Positions 10,206-20,004 of a stretch of 64,000 nucleotides of DNA are shown in pieces. Every line of letters starts with the position of its first letter. Within the stretch, counting starts at the first letter, position 1. The stretch is from Corythucha ciliata (Eukaryota; Arthropoda; Insecta; Hemiptera; Tingidae): contig CM075939.1 of NCBI GenBank assembly GCA_038030265.1, positions 48,279,253 through 48,343,252 of the forward strand. The letters run 5' to 3'. A program made the translations under genes and the position numbers. Below the pieces are notes generated by a model. The model was not told the DNA's origin. It saw only the letters and a list, made by a program, of their open reading frames with translations, and searched no databases.

Positions 10206-10920
10206 AACACGTGCATTCAGCCTGTAAAAACCGTTTAATTGATTATTTACATTTAAAGCATACAAAAAGTCGTTGCCGATCAGTTGCCCACTCCATGTCA
10301 GCCTTCGCTCGGCGTCAAAAACACAACTGTTTCACCTATTCGGAATTTTCAGTGTCCTCTACGTTTTTAGCTTCGTGGGAAAGACTGACAACGTGTATTT
10401 CTACGCCATATTAGGCCAATAATATGGGCATTGGAGTGTTGAAATTAGTATCCAGGCCGTTTTCTGTTTTTTTGTTGAGCTAAAACAAAAATTAAACATA
10501 AAAATAATAAGACAGCCTGATAAAATATTACAATAATGGTGCAATTATTACATCATTATTCTTTGCGCCGCTTGCGCGAACCATTGCATGGCCGCATCTT
10601 CAAGTCGCCGGTTGTGCTGCTAGGGTATTTCTTCGCGATTACGTCTGAAAATACGGATGAATCAACACATAGAATTTAGCACATCAAGTACGAGGCGATG
10701 AAAGCAGCAGGCCATTATGCTCATCCATCATAATTGCCACAATTTTCAAATTTTTTATTGGCAGTTTGCCTTTTTGTCCCATCCAACTATATTGTAGTGC
10801 TAACTCGTTGGAGAAAATTTTTTTGAAAAGGCATGTAGCCACCTTAATAATAGATTTTAAGATAAAATAATGATTTATTCACCAGTGAAGACGAAATTTT
10901 CACGGAACTCTTTATGGTAA
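10206..10920. other. Interior of Tn-B, nothing recognised
   Basis: Ordinary-complexity sequence between the left subterminal zone and the foldback. A 67-codon plus frame at 10211-10414 has no domain. No transposase motif found on either strand. Confidence 0.35.
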
Positions 10921-10923
10921 TTT

Positions 10924-11306
10924 GGGGTGCGGAGAGATCGGCAGTAAGTGAGAACAGGATATCTTACCATGGAGAAGATACCGCAGGCAAGAGACATTCA
11001 ATTTAACCCCCCCCCCCATCCATTTCTGCCGATCTCTGAGCACCCTTCACGAATATTGTTGGCACCTGGCACATAGGCAATTGCCTATATTTTTCTGTCA
11101 AAATACTGTTTTAGAAAGGGAGGACAGAATATTTTAGGAAGGAGAAGATATCGTAGGCAAACGGCATTCAATTATAACCCCCCCCCCCGCCCCGAATGGC
11201 GACAATTTAATGAATCACTGGTGGGGGAAGGGGTCAAATCGAATGCCTCTTGCCTTCTCCATGGTAAGATATACTGTTCTCACTTACCGCCGATCTCCCT
11301 GCACCC
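10924..11306. repeat. Foldback inside Tn-B with three related arms
   Basis: The segment at 10924-11010 ('gtaagtgagaacaggatatc', 'ttaccatggagaag', a C-run) recurs in reverse complement at 11222-11306. A partial third copy in direct orientation lies at about 11138-11195, and an inverted 'gccgatctctgagcaccc' at 11026-11045. C-runs of 9-13 mark each copy. Confidence 0.75.
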
Positions 11307-11309
11307 TTC

Positions 11310-12240
11310 ACGAATACCGTAGACAATGGTCCATGTTTCGTAAAAACACGGTTTTTGTGCATTCTCGTGACGTTTTTGTGAGAAACGTCAGTGGTAACAT
11401 GAAATGTGAACACGCCAAAAGGAAACTTAGAAGACGGGGAAGTTTTTGTGATATACCGAAAATCTGTTGAGAAAGCTGTTTGGGTACAGCGACTTTTCGT
11501 AAAACGGACAAATTTTAGAGGATACGTAAATTTATGGAAAAAATGCCAGATTTCTGGGTGTTGACGATTATTTTAAGCAATAAAATGGCCTCTATCCTAA
11601 AGGAAATGTTCCGTAGTTTCTGAAAATTGCATCACTTCTTGGATTTGGTGCGATGTAAGCCGAGAAATTGCGGATTTTTTGAAGCAAGCATTGGTTACTT
11701 TTTTAAACACAAAGAAAATCATAACTCCGGAACGGATCGACGTAGGACACTTCCGAAGGTACCATTTTACTCCACTTTTAACGTAGTTTTACACAAAAAA
11801 ATTTGTCCCACTTATACGGATCCCCCTGTATATGAACCTAAATTCAACTTTGAATAAGTTTTTCTGACCCATAGACAGTCGATACGCAAAGCTTTAGGGT
11901 GAAAAAGTGGGGGTTATTGACTCATTTTGAAAATTTTAAAAGCACAGCGATTCATCTTCAAGGGCTATCGGGGCCACATGCAATAACAAGTTATGGTTGA
12001 TCCTGACAGCAAAAAGTGTGCTCTTTATTTCCAATCCGTCGTCAAAAATTGTAGAAAGTCAGCTGGAAGCCAATAACTCAGATAATTTAGTTCAGGAAAG
12101 TGACGTAGGTAAAATATAAATAAACGTTAGAAAAATCATATCTCGAAGAGCTTTGATTTTCGGACGAGGGAGGGATTATGAGGTGCTTTCGATCGCAAAT
12201 GTGGTCTATTTTCACGTAATTTTTTTTGTCACACTACTTA
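11310..12240. other. Interior of Tn-B, nothing recognised
   Basis: No domain on either strand. Short frames at 11210-11470, 11308-11511 and 11627-11857 show no family resemblance. This is where a transposase would be expected in an autonomous copy. Confidence 0.35.
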
Positions 12241-12873
12241 TCCATCGTTTGTTTGGGTGGCTTTTAAAAAACATTTGTCTTCCAAACATTTAATACGTGG
12301 ACAATTAAACAACATTTATTACTCTTGCAAGAATAAACGTTTTTTTTTTCATGTGTTTTAAACACATTTTGCTCACAAACGTTTTCAAGAAAGAGGTTGA
12401 AAAAGGATTTATTCAACTTGAGAAATAAACGTTTATTTGGTTAGCTTTTAAAAAACATTTTTCTTTCAAACATTTAATACGTGGACAATAAAAAACATTT
12501 ATTACAGCCCAAGTAGCAAAGTTCATTTAAAACATATTTTTAGAATATTATTTTCGAATATTCAAATAATATTTCGAATGTCCGCTTTTTGGGTGGTTAT
12601 AAAATATTCAGAGAAAATCATTCGCAAAATATTCTTGAAATAATATTCAAAAATATTTTCTTCAAGTATTTACAAAATATTCCCTAAGTAAGTATCAAAA
12701 ATATTTTCTCAAAGTATTCCCAAAATATTCTTCTGAAATATTTGAATAGTATTTTTTCGAAGTATTCGCAAAATATTCTTTTGGAATATTAGTTGTATAT
12801 TTTCAATGAAGGTTTTCGTCAAAATATTCAATTTTTTTTTTTTTTTTTTGAAAAATCCATAAAAGGAGGCCAG

Positions 12874-13884
12874 TCACTCTGAGCCGGCGTGGCTCAAGTT
12901 CATCTCTGTATCCAGGATATTGAGTCGATCACAAACTCTGCGCGTGACCTCTGTAAGAGAGAAAACATTAGAAAATGAATAAAACAATTGGCAGAAGGGA
13001 AGTTTTTCTTACCGTTCAGAGCACGAGCCAAATTCAAGTGCTCGAAGGGCTTTTTCTCTTTACACCCCGCCAGTTGTAAGTTTTTCTTAATTATCCACAT
13101 AGCGATCACGTGGTCCATTATTATTTTAAAAATTGGTCCGGCCGTTTTTTCGTCACTAAGCACTGACAGCTTGAAACCTTTGAGATTTTTGTGTGAAAGT
13201 TCAAGTGAACAAGATGAAAATCATTACTTTATTTACCAAGTCTTCGAAAGATGTATCATTTGTGAGGAGCCCTTCCAAGGTGGTGAGTTGCTCCTCGTTG
13301 GATATCGTTGGCAAGAAATCTGCCAAAAAAAAAAAAAAAAAAATCGAACACGTTAATACAATAGGTTAACTCAAAAAGCTTACATCGCACAAAAATTATA
13401 CTCTATAGCTACGTACCTTGATGTTGACATGCGTGTTGATTTTGTGTCGGATCCAGGTTTGATCCTACAACAGAATGGTTGACAAGAATTGCTATTCATC
13501 TCATGAGTAGAATATTATATAAAACCCGGATTACACGATGCGATTTTTGAATAAATATTGCATACTGGTAATAGAGGAACATTCCGGGAATTTTAGTACG
13601 TATTAAGCATTTCTCAGTAATCGTATTTCTCGGTTTCACCCCAATATTGCCCGCGCAACACCAAGGAAATTAACGAGGCTGTCTAATTTTTTGCCTTATT
13701 ATTGAGTTTTAAATGAGTTCTCTCAATATGCTATTAACAAATAAACTACTTTCGAATAAAATGAGGTGTCGTGTAACCAGTATACTTTTAAATGCATTTT
13801 TCTTCCTTAGCTTAATCAAGTTGTAATTAAATTGTACTTACCCATGTCCGCTAACTTGGATGAAGAACTCAGTGGTGATGTCGA
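12874..13884 (-). CDS. DUF4806-like domain protein encoded in Tn-C (N-terminus unresolved)
   Basis: I assembled five minus-strand exons with GT-AG borders and continuous phase: 13884-13842, 13464-13417, 13319-13237, 13169-13013 and 12950-12874 (stop TGA at 12876-12874). The 13319-13237 exon begins FLPTISNEEQLTTLEGLL, and the next holds IFKIIMDHVIAMWIIKKN and GCKEKKPFEHLNLARALN. This order (P.....EE...LE..L, then L...V...W, then G.KEK..F..L.L) is how I know the metazoan DUF4806 domain, whose function is unknown. Upstream lies an STSPLSSSSK linker. A first exon with ATG was not found with confidence; a candidate is the frame beginning at 14192. Intact splicing suggests selection or recent capture. 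It could be an element-encoded protein or a captured host gene; the family call is from memory. Confidence 0.58.
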
Positions 13885-13885
13885 C

Positions 13886-14690
13886 TAAAATTACTGGAAA
13901 CGAAAAACCACAAGATCTGAAGAACTTTTGACACCCCTTCACGAAAGGGAAATGCGAAAAAGCCAGCTTGAACTGCTTGAAGAATGGAGAAGATGGAAGG
14001 GCGGTACAAACGGGAGAAACAAAGCTGAAAAACGGCAGTCAGCGAATCTACCAGCCACCCCCGAGTCCTTTCTCTAACACCCTTCTTCTTTTGAACGCGG
14101 CCCGCATGTGGAAGACGTTGAACCGTAGGCTCAAGGACGGATCTAGGACTGGGACGAGGGAACTCTCTCAATCCTCTCCCTCCCTTCAGCACTCCTCCAT
14201 TATGTTAAGGGCGATTTGCATAATATTATTGAGGAGGGGTGGGGTGAATAAGTAATAAAAATTGTAGCGGTTCACCACAATTGTTCTCTCAACCTCTGCA
14301 AGCTTTCTTACCGCGTATTTGTTTGTACCGGGTGGTCAAATATGATACGTAATTCTTGTCGTTCATAAATGAACGATTCATACTTCTCTGATAAAGTCCC
14401 TTCTTAATCGAGAATTCACAGCGCTCATTAAACAAAAATGATTTGCTTGGTACCAATACAAATAATATTTTTCACAAATTAGGTTTTTTACTACCTTGTC
14501 CAGAAAGACGGGGCCCGTAAGGAAAGAAGTATTGTGCTCGTGGAAAATAACTATAACTAAATAACTAACTATAACTGTGCATAAATAACTATAATCAGCC
14601 ATAATCTGCAAACGCAGGGGTTGTATGTTATCGTTCCGAAAAGTTCAAGCTCCCCAATGAATGGTTCATTTTTGGTGGAATTAGCAAAAA
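13886..14690. other. Remaining interior of Tn-C
   Basis: Both strands are open for about 100 codons around 13869-14255. In one plus frame (about 13920-14078) the reading EELLTPLHEREMRKSQLELL and following residues looks like an amphipathic helix, but no family is recognised. From 14260 to 14690 I see nothing. Confidence 0.3.
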
Positions 14691-15280
14691 TATGCATTAA
14701 ATAATCTTGAAAAATATTTAGGTAATACTCATAAAAGTATATTTACATAATATTCTACGATATTATACCAGAAAATATTTCCGCCCACACCAAAAAAGAG
14801 TATTTCAAAAATATTTTAATCAGGTTCGTTTGAAAATATTCGTTCAAAAATATTATTTTCATATAAAACAATATTATGATACGAATATTAACGATGAATG
14901 AAAAATTAATATTCTTAAAATATTTTTTTGAGATTCTAAATATTGTCTGAATGTTCGAATATTTTCTTAATGTTCAGAAAATATTATCATGCTGCTTGGG
15001 AGTTGCAAGAATAAAACTTAATTTTTATGGCTTTTAAAACACATTTTTCTTAGAAAGGTTTTAAAGAATGAGTTTTAAAAAACATTTATTCAACTTAAAA
15101 AATAAACGATTATTTTGTTGTCATTTAAAAACCATTTTTCAGAAAAACGTTTTGAAGTTAAAGGTTTAAAACGCATTTATTTAATATTTTTAATATAACT
15201 GTAATTTTTTACACGTTTTTTAACTGTTTAAAAAACATTTATTTCTCAAATGTTTTATGACCACATGTTTCTTGATTTAA

Positions 15281-16377
15281 CCCTTTAAGTCTTAGTGCGT
15301 CGTATTCTGGACACCTGATTTATACCCCGGGAGTACCCCTCGTCATATTTCCAAAAATCACGTCAGAAGTCATTCAAATTGACTCTAATACACTCTGTGA
15401 CCCATGAAAAACGAAGTTTTATGCCATCAATTCATTAACAAAGTTTGCAGAGAGAATTTAATGGTGTTCGCTACACGAGACACATATCATGCAGTCCAAA
15501 AAAAATAAGCATTTTGAATTAATTTGTCTTCAACTTGTTAACACTTGACCAAAAATATACTAAAATAAGGTGATTGTTCAAACAATGAAACATAAATTAG
15601 CGACATATTAATTGAACATTTTGGCATTACAAACAAACAAATGCGACTAGGAAAGTGTAGTAAACTCTTAGTGGGCCCTACTCGGGACACCTTTCACCCA
15701 AACCACGTGGAAGGTGTGCTTCATATTGGACGCTAAGCGTTCGATACTTGAAAAATCTAACGGTGTCTAAAGTAACTTGATTTACCACGAATTTTTTTCT
15801 TAGTCGAACTTAATTGGCTCCTTACCAGTATATCAATCCATTAAAACCATTTTCAGCATGCGATATCCATTCGTTAAAGATCAATTAACTCGTTCACATG
15901 AAATTAGGAAGAGATAAAGTATAAAAAAGGGTATGCACGGTGGAGCAGTTTTTCATTTTGCAGCAAGAAGTTAAGGGTTAACCATCCATAATTGCACTTT
16001 GTGGGGCACTCAGTTTAAGAATATGAAGTATAAATTACCAGTTACCAGCAAAAAATTCGAAGAATCTCACTGCCAGTTCCGCCGAGCTCATTGACATTAA
16101 CTTCCTGAACCAAACAAACACTGAAAACCACAACAAAATGGCGTCGAAAACCCCGAAAGTGTTTCCTATGTTGGACACAACACACAAAAAGCCGGGAAAA
16201 ACGTGTCCTACCACTATCAGTTGGAGTTTATTCAACTCATAAACGTGTTCTAACCAGCTCCGATTCAAAAGCCAGGTCATTTCATCTATAGCGCAGTCTC
16301 CAACTAGGTGTCCAATATGAGGTACACAAATAACGTCCAGACCCAAAACTCATTTGGACCCCCGGTACCTTAAAGGG
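15281..16377. mobile_element. piggyBac-like non-autonomous element (TTAA target)
   Basis: TTAA at 15277-15280 is followed by CCCTTTAAG, and the right end CTTAAAGGG (16369-16377) is followed by TTAA at 16378-16381. Tips beginning CCCTTT with TTAA duplication are the hallmark of piggyBac. Internal partial repeats exist: 'cttagtg' with 'gggacacc/ggacacc' near 15289-15315 and 15668-15695, and a second 'agttaagggttaac' near 15969. No transposase frame; the minus frame at 16035-16346 shows no domain. Size 1,097 bp. Confidence 0.78.
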
Positions 16378-16427
16378 TTAAAAAACGTTTTAAACGTGTT
16401 TTTTAAAGAATCATTGCTGACTGGGGC

Positions 16428-16909
16428 ACTTTGAAGGGAAAGGAAATTTGGTCTACGAAAGATGTCGGTTCTTCAAGAGGAGGCACGAAACCGACGAGCC
16501 AATCGACCAATTTCTTCAAGATTTACATAACAGAGCCCGACGTTGCAAATGTGGAGAATTGCGGGACGAACTCATCATGCATAAAATAATCGAAGGCGTC
16601 AATGATTCGAACCTCTCTGAGAAACTACAATTGAAAACGAATTTAAAACTCGATGACGTAGAAAACGAGGTCAGACTGTATGAAAAAGTTCGACGAGAAC
16701 AAAAAGTGGTAAGAGACAAGCCTTTTGAGTCTAGTGGCCCTATGGAGGTAGATTCTATCAAAAAAAGAACCCGAGTGCCAAGAAAAAAATGTCAACGTTG
16801 TGGGTTTCCATGCCACAAAGAGGAAGCACAATGCCCAGCCACAAAAAAAACCTGTTTCAAGTGTGAAAAGAGTGGGCATTTTTCGAAAGTCTGCAAGAGT
16901 GTGCCCTGA
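16428..16909 (+). pseudogene. gag, C-terminal part with zinc knuckles
   Basis: This continues the gag frame of 9529-9755. It contains VYERCRFFKRRHETDEPIDQ, typical of the capsid C-terminal region, and near the end two knuckle-like motifs: a C-rich variant (CQRCGFPCHKEEAQC) and a standard CCHC (CFKCEKSGHFSKVC). These bind element RNA. The frame stops with TGA at 16907-16909, and the protease follows in the same frame. Confidence 0.85.
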
Positions 16910-17284
16910 GCGGATATCACGTTGGTCGAGAGTGAGACAGGCTCAGAGGAATCAGCATTTATAGGGAATGTGTCCGAAATAAACGCATTTACTATCCCCA
17001 TTTATATAGGTAGTACTCATGAAATTATTTTCCGAATAGACACGGGAACAGATGTCTCACTCATTTCCCATAAACTGTTTCACCGACTTGGAAATACATT
17101 TAAACTGAGAAAATCGAACAAAATGCTCTTAGGACCTGGGGGTCATCGAATTCCTTTGGCAGGGATGTTCACTGCTCAGTTGTCTTACAAGAACAAAATG
17201 ATCCTCCAGGATATTTATGTTTGCACTCGCGATCAAAAACCGTTGTTAGGACAACCAGCTATTCTAGAATTGGGTTTGATTTAA
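16910..17284 (+). pseudogene. pol protease domain
   Basis: Same reading frame as gag, separated by a single TGA. The retropepsin active site reads DTGTDVSLIS, with a second conserved block LLGQPAILELGL near the end. It closes with TAA at 17282-17284. The two in-frame stops could be decay or, for the first one, a read-through arrangement. Confidence 0.8.
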
Positions 17285-18170
17285 TTAATACACGGAATCG
17301 ATGAAAATGAAGTTAAACAAAGGTTTCCAGATTTGTTTCAAGGGTTGGGGGTGAATGAAAATTACTCCATATAAAATAAAATTAGAAACTGATTCAAAAC
17401 CTTGGGCGGCACGGGCCCCAAGGAAAATCCCCTTCCACCTGAAAAAGGCAACCAAACAAGAGCTGGACCGTCTAGAATCTTTAGGGATCATCACCAGGAT
17501 AGAGAAACCGACAGACTGGGTTGCCGTTATGGTGGTGGTTCCCAAGTCCGTCCCGGGAGAGGTACGCATCTGCGTGGATTACTATCGGCTTAATCAAGTT
17601 GTGAAACGGGAACGGTTCTTGATGCCCAGTGTAGACGAGTTGTTAGCACAGTTGGTGGGAGCTAAATATTTCTCCAAGCTAGACTGTAGGAATGGCTATT
17701 TCCAACTACCGTTAGACGAGGAATCGAAACTTCTGACGACTTTTATCACTCCTTTCGGGCGTTACTTTTTCAATTCACTTCCAATGGGTATTTCAAGTGC
17801 AGCGGAGGTGTTCCATCGGAATACATTGAAAATCTTGGAAGGAATCCCAGGAGTCTTAGTGTTACTTGATGATTTTCTGGTTTATGGCAGCACGCAGAAA
17901 GAACACGATGAACGTCTTTCCGAAGTCTTAAAACTAATGAAATTTGGGGTAACATTAAACGATAAGAAATGTAAATTTAATGTCACGGAAGTTACGTTCT
18001 TAGGACACAAAATAGGACAAGGGGGTATTCGGGCAGACCCAGAGAAAATTAGTGCCATTAAAGAAATCGCAACACCCATCAATTTAACAGAAGTCAGAAG
18101 ATTTTTGGGAATGTGCAATTACTATTCGAAATTTTTAGCCCCAAATGTCGGAAGTAAGCCACCCACTTAG
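17285..18170 (+). pseudogene. pol reverse transcriptase domain
   Basis: After the protease stop the same frame gives a few conserved residues (KQRFPDLFQGLG), then a frameshift near 17350 moves to the frame of 17355-18170. Recognisable RT blocks: ICVDYYRLN, YFSKLDCRNGYFQLPL, FNSLPMGISSAAEVF and the catalytic LLDDFLVYG (the xDD box, with Leu before the aspartates). The C-terminal RRFLGMCNYYSKF matches the gypsy connection region. Another frameshift follows at about 18150. Confidence 0.9.
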
Positions 18171-18537
18171 GGAATTACTCAGGAAAGACAGAGAATGGAT
18201 CTGGGACAGCACACATGAACGAAGTTTTAAGAAATTGAAGCACATTCTATCCTCGGCTCCTGTTTTATCGTTTTATGACATGAATAAGCCTAAACGCGTA
18301 GCTGCAGACGCGAGCTCAGTGGGTCTAGGTGCAGTAATGGAACAGGAGGTGTCACCAGGAGAGTGGAAACCGGTATTTTACGCGTCTCGCAGCCTGTCAG
18401 ATACGGAAAAAAGATATTCAAATATTGAGCGTGAAGGATTAGGAATTGTCTGGGCCTGTGAAAAGTTCCAAACATATTTGATTGGCGATTTCTTCACGAT
18501 CCTAACTGACCATAAGCCCCTTCTTGCCCTTTTCTGA
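18145..18537 (+). pseudogene. pol RNase H domain
   Basis: Contains AADASSVGLGAV (first catalytic Asp), YSNIEREGLGIVWACEKF (Glu) and LTDHKPLLALF (Asp-His block), in the order of gypsy RNase H. It is in a different frame from RT because of a shift near 18150, and ends in a TGA at 18535-18537 where the family normally continues. Confidence 0.88.
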
Positions 18538-18584
18538 AAAAAACCGTTGGAAGACCTATAACTCCTCGCTTACAAAGACTTCGG

Positions 18585-18785
18585 ATGCGTATGACGAGAT
18601 TCTCTTATCGACTAGAGCACGTCGCAGGTAAAACATTTTTTACTCCGGACGCCATTTTCAGAAGCCCACGAAACGTTGAGTCACCGAACCCCGAAACTGA
18701 CGATATAGAGACGTTTTGTGAACCAAGTGACGCGGCCTCACGTCAAAGACATTTTATTGCGACAGCTGATCGTGGCACAAGAAAA
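18585..18785 (+). pseudogene. pol fragment between RNase H and integrase
   Basis: RMTRFSYRLEHVAGKTFFTP matches the well-conserved 'W...L..y.f.i.y.pGk.n..aDalSR' region after RNase H, here with IFRSP in place of the usual LSR. It lies in the +3 frame, shifted from the RNase H fragment, and runs into a stop near 18787. Confidence 0.75.
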
Positions 18786-18898
18786 TGATTCAGATACTGT
18801 ACAGGTGAAACGTTGCATCTTAAATGGACAGGTAAATGAATTAAAATGAAATCAAAGGTCGTTCTATCGTTTCGTTAATGATCTTTACCTGAAAAATG

Positions 18899-19583
18899 AC
18901 GTCCTTATGTACAAAGGAAGAGTGGTCATCCCATCAGACATGCGACACGAGATTTTGGATAAGCTACACGATGGTCATAGCGGGGAGAGGAAATGTCTGC
19001 AACTGGCAAAAGTGTCAGTATTTCGAGCGCAATAAAAGACAAAGTTGCTAGCTGTCCGAGATGTCTAGAACATCGCCAGCAGCGTCCTGAGCCTCTAATG
19101 CCTACTCCTACACCAGCAAGACCATGGGAGATGCTGGGGTCCGACCTCTTTAATTGGAAAGGCTCGTGGTATATAGTGGCCTCGGATTATTTCTCGAAGT
19201 ACCTCGACATTAAGAAGTTGAACTCCTTAAAAGCATGTAGTTTAATTAGCTACTTAAAGCAGATCTTCTCCAAATTCGGTATTCCAAAAACCCTGCGTTG
19301 CGACAATGGCTCTAATCTGGTCAGTTTTGAAATGAAAAAATTCGCAGAGATGATGGGATTCGAAATTGTTTCTTCTAGTCCCTTGTTCCCTCAGAGTAAT
19401 GGTTTCGCCGAAGCGTTTGTCAAAATTGCTAAACGGATAGTCAGTGGAAATGACATGCATCTCGGACTTCTGGCTTATCGAAGCACGCCCCTAGATGACG
19501 GACTATCGCCCGCCGAATTGCTCATGGGTCGGAAAATAAGGAATAGACTCCCTATAGACGAAGACAAGTTACGACCTGGCTAG
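18899..19583 (+). pseudogene. pol integrase (zinc-binding and catalytic domains)
   Basis: The HHCC zinc finger is split by a frameshift near 19010: H..H in RHEILDKLHDGHSGERKC, then CPRCLEH in the frame of 18993-19583. The catalytic core keeps D (GSDLFNWKG), D (RCDNGSN) and, after 35 residues, E (NGFAEAFVK), a DD35E arrangement. The frame stops at TAG 19581-19583. Confidence 0.88.
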
Positions 19584-19631
19584 GAAGGTATCATCAAACA
19601 CGAGAGGAGTCAAAAAGAGAAAAATGATCAA

Positions 19632-19841
19632 ATGAAGAGACGGTTTGATAAAACCCATCGAGTTAAGTCACTCCCAACGTTGAAGGAAGGGGAGAAAGTA
19701 TGGATTGTGGACAGATCAGAATACGGCCATATTCAACGACAATGCCGGGATGCACCACGCCGATACGAAGTCAAACTATGTAATGGTCAACTGATTCAAC
19801 GGAATCGTCGAGCATTAGTAATGGCGAGGGAGCCAAGCTAA
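19632..19841 (+). pseudogene. pol integrase C-terminal part
   Basis: Open frame MKRRFDKTHRVKSLPTLKEG, with a basic, beta-strand-like domain (EKVWIVDRSE, PRRYEVKLCNGQLIQRNRR) typical of the integrase C-terminus of gypsy elements. The stop lies just before the purine tract. Confidence 0.75.
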
Positions 19842-19850
19842 AGAGGGGGG
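19840..19850 (+). promoter_or_regulatory. Polypurine tract
   Basis: AAAGAGGGGGG ends one base before the TGT of the 3' LTR, as expected for the plus-strand primer. Confidence 0.8.
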
Positions 19851-19851
19851 A

Positions 19852-19995
19852 TGTTGGGTGGTGATAATATCATATGTTTCGGGTTGTAAATAAAATCAGT
19901 ATTGAACTTGTCCTTGACTTGTATTACTATGTCTAAGAAGAGACAGTCATTACAACTACCTGTCTCTCTCGGAGGTGAGACCACAGGACCAAACA
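19852..19995 (+). repeat. 3' LTR of the gypsy element
   Basis: 144 bp from TGTTGGG to CCAAACA, uninterrupted. It gives the empty-site sequence for the MITE in the 5' LTR. CTTTC follows at 19996-20000. Confidence 0.92.
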
Positions 19996-20004
19996 CTTTC
20001 TCAA

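Larger units (their letters stand above)
12508..15000. mobile_element. Tn-C: DNA transposon nested in Tn-B, carrying a DUF4806-like gene
   Basis: Starts CCCAAGTAGCA (12508-12518) and ends TGCTGCTTGGG (14990-15000), one mismatch between the ends. AG is duplicated at 12506-12507 and 15001-15002. The uninterrupted Tn-B subterminal motif at 12312-12338 resembles the rejoined flanks, supporting insertion into a Tn-B repeat. Both ends are filled with AATATT-based subterminal repeats (12530-12830 and 14690-14990). A minus-strand spliced gene occupies 12874 to at least 13884. Size 2,493 bp. Confidence 0.82.
9758..16425. mobile_element. Tn-B: 6.7 kb DNA transposon inserted in gag
   Basis: Starts CCCAGTCAGCAA (from 9758) and ends TTGCTGACTGGG (to 16425). 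GC is duplicated at 9756-9757 and 16426-16427; with one GC removed the gag frame is continuous across the site, which fixes the borders. Both ends are packed with subterminal repeats built on AAACGTTTAAAA/AAACATTTA (9785-10200, 12240-12505, 15003-15275, 16378-16410). It hosts Tn-C, a piggyBac-like element and a foldback. No transposase is visible in the unexplained part (10211-12240). The 2-bp duplication and subterminal repeats recall the CACTA/CMC group, but the tip sequence is not the classical CACTA. Confidence 0.85.
9234..19995 (+). mobile_element. Ty3/gypsy LTR retrotransposon, defective, carrying nested insertions
   Basis: A 10.76 kb unit bounded by LTRs (9234-9502 and 19852-19995) and a CTTTC duplication. 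Order inside: primer site (9503-9512), gag start, a 6.7 kb DNA transposon, gag end with zinc knuckles, protease, reverse transcriptase, RNase H, integrase, purine tract (19840-19850). RNase H before integrase defines Ty3/gypsy rather than Ty1/copia. No envelope frame is seen. Removing the nested elements leaves about 4 kb. The coding part has several frameshifts and stops, so the copy is inactive, yet the two LTRs differ by one substitution plus a 5-bp gap over about 139 aligned bases. Confidence 0.93.

Noticed and set aside
13516..13545. Phrase 'cccggattacacgatgcgat' here and a close copy at 56545
   Set aside because: Probably one end of another small repeat, but I could not find a matching second end or a duplication at either place.
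13869..14192. 107-codon minus-strand frame beside the DUF4806-like gene
   Set aside because: No recognisable domain, and the plus strand is open over the same stretch. Part of it might be an upstream exon, but I cannot support the splice choice.
16035..16346. 103-codon hydrophobic minus-strand frame
   Set aside because: Lies inside the piggyBac-like element, has no transposase motif, and looks like a chance frame.
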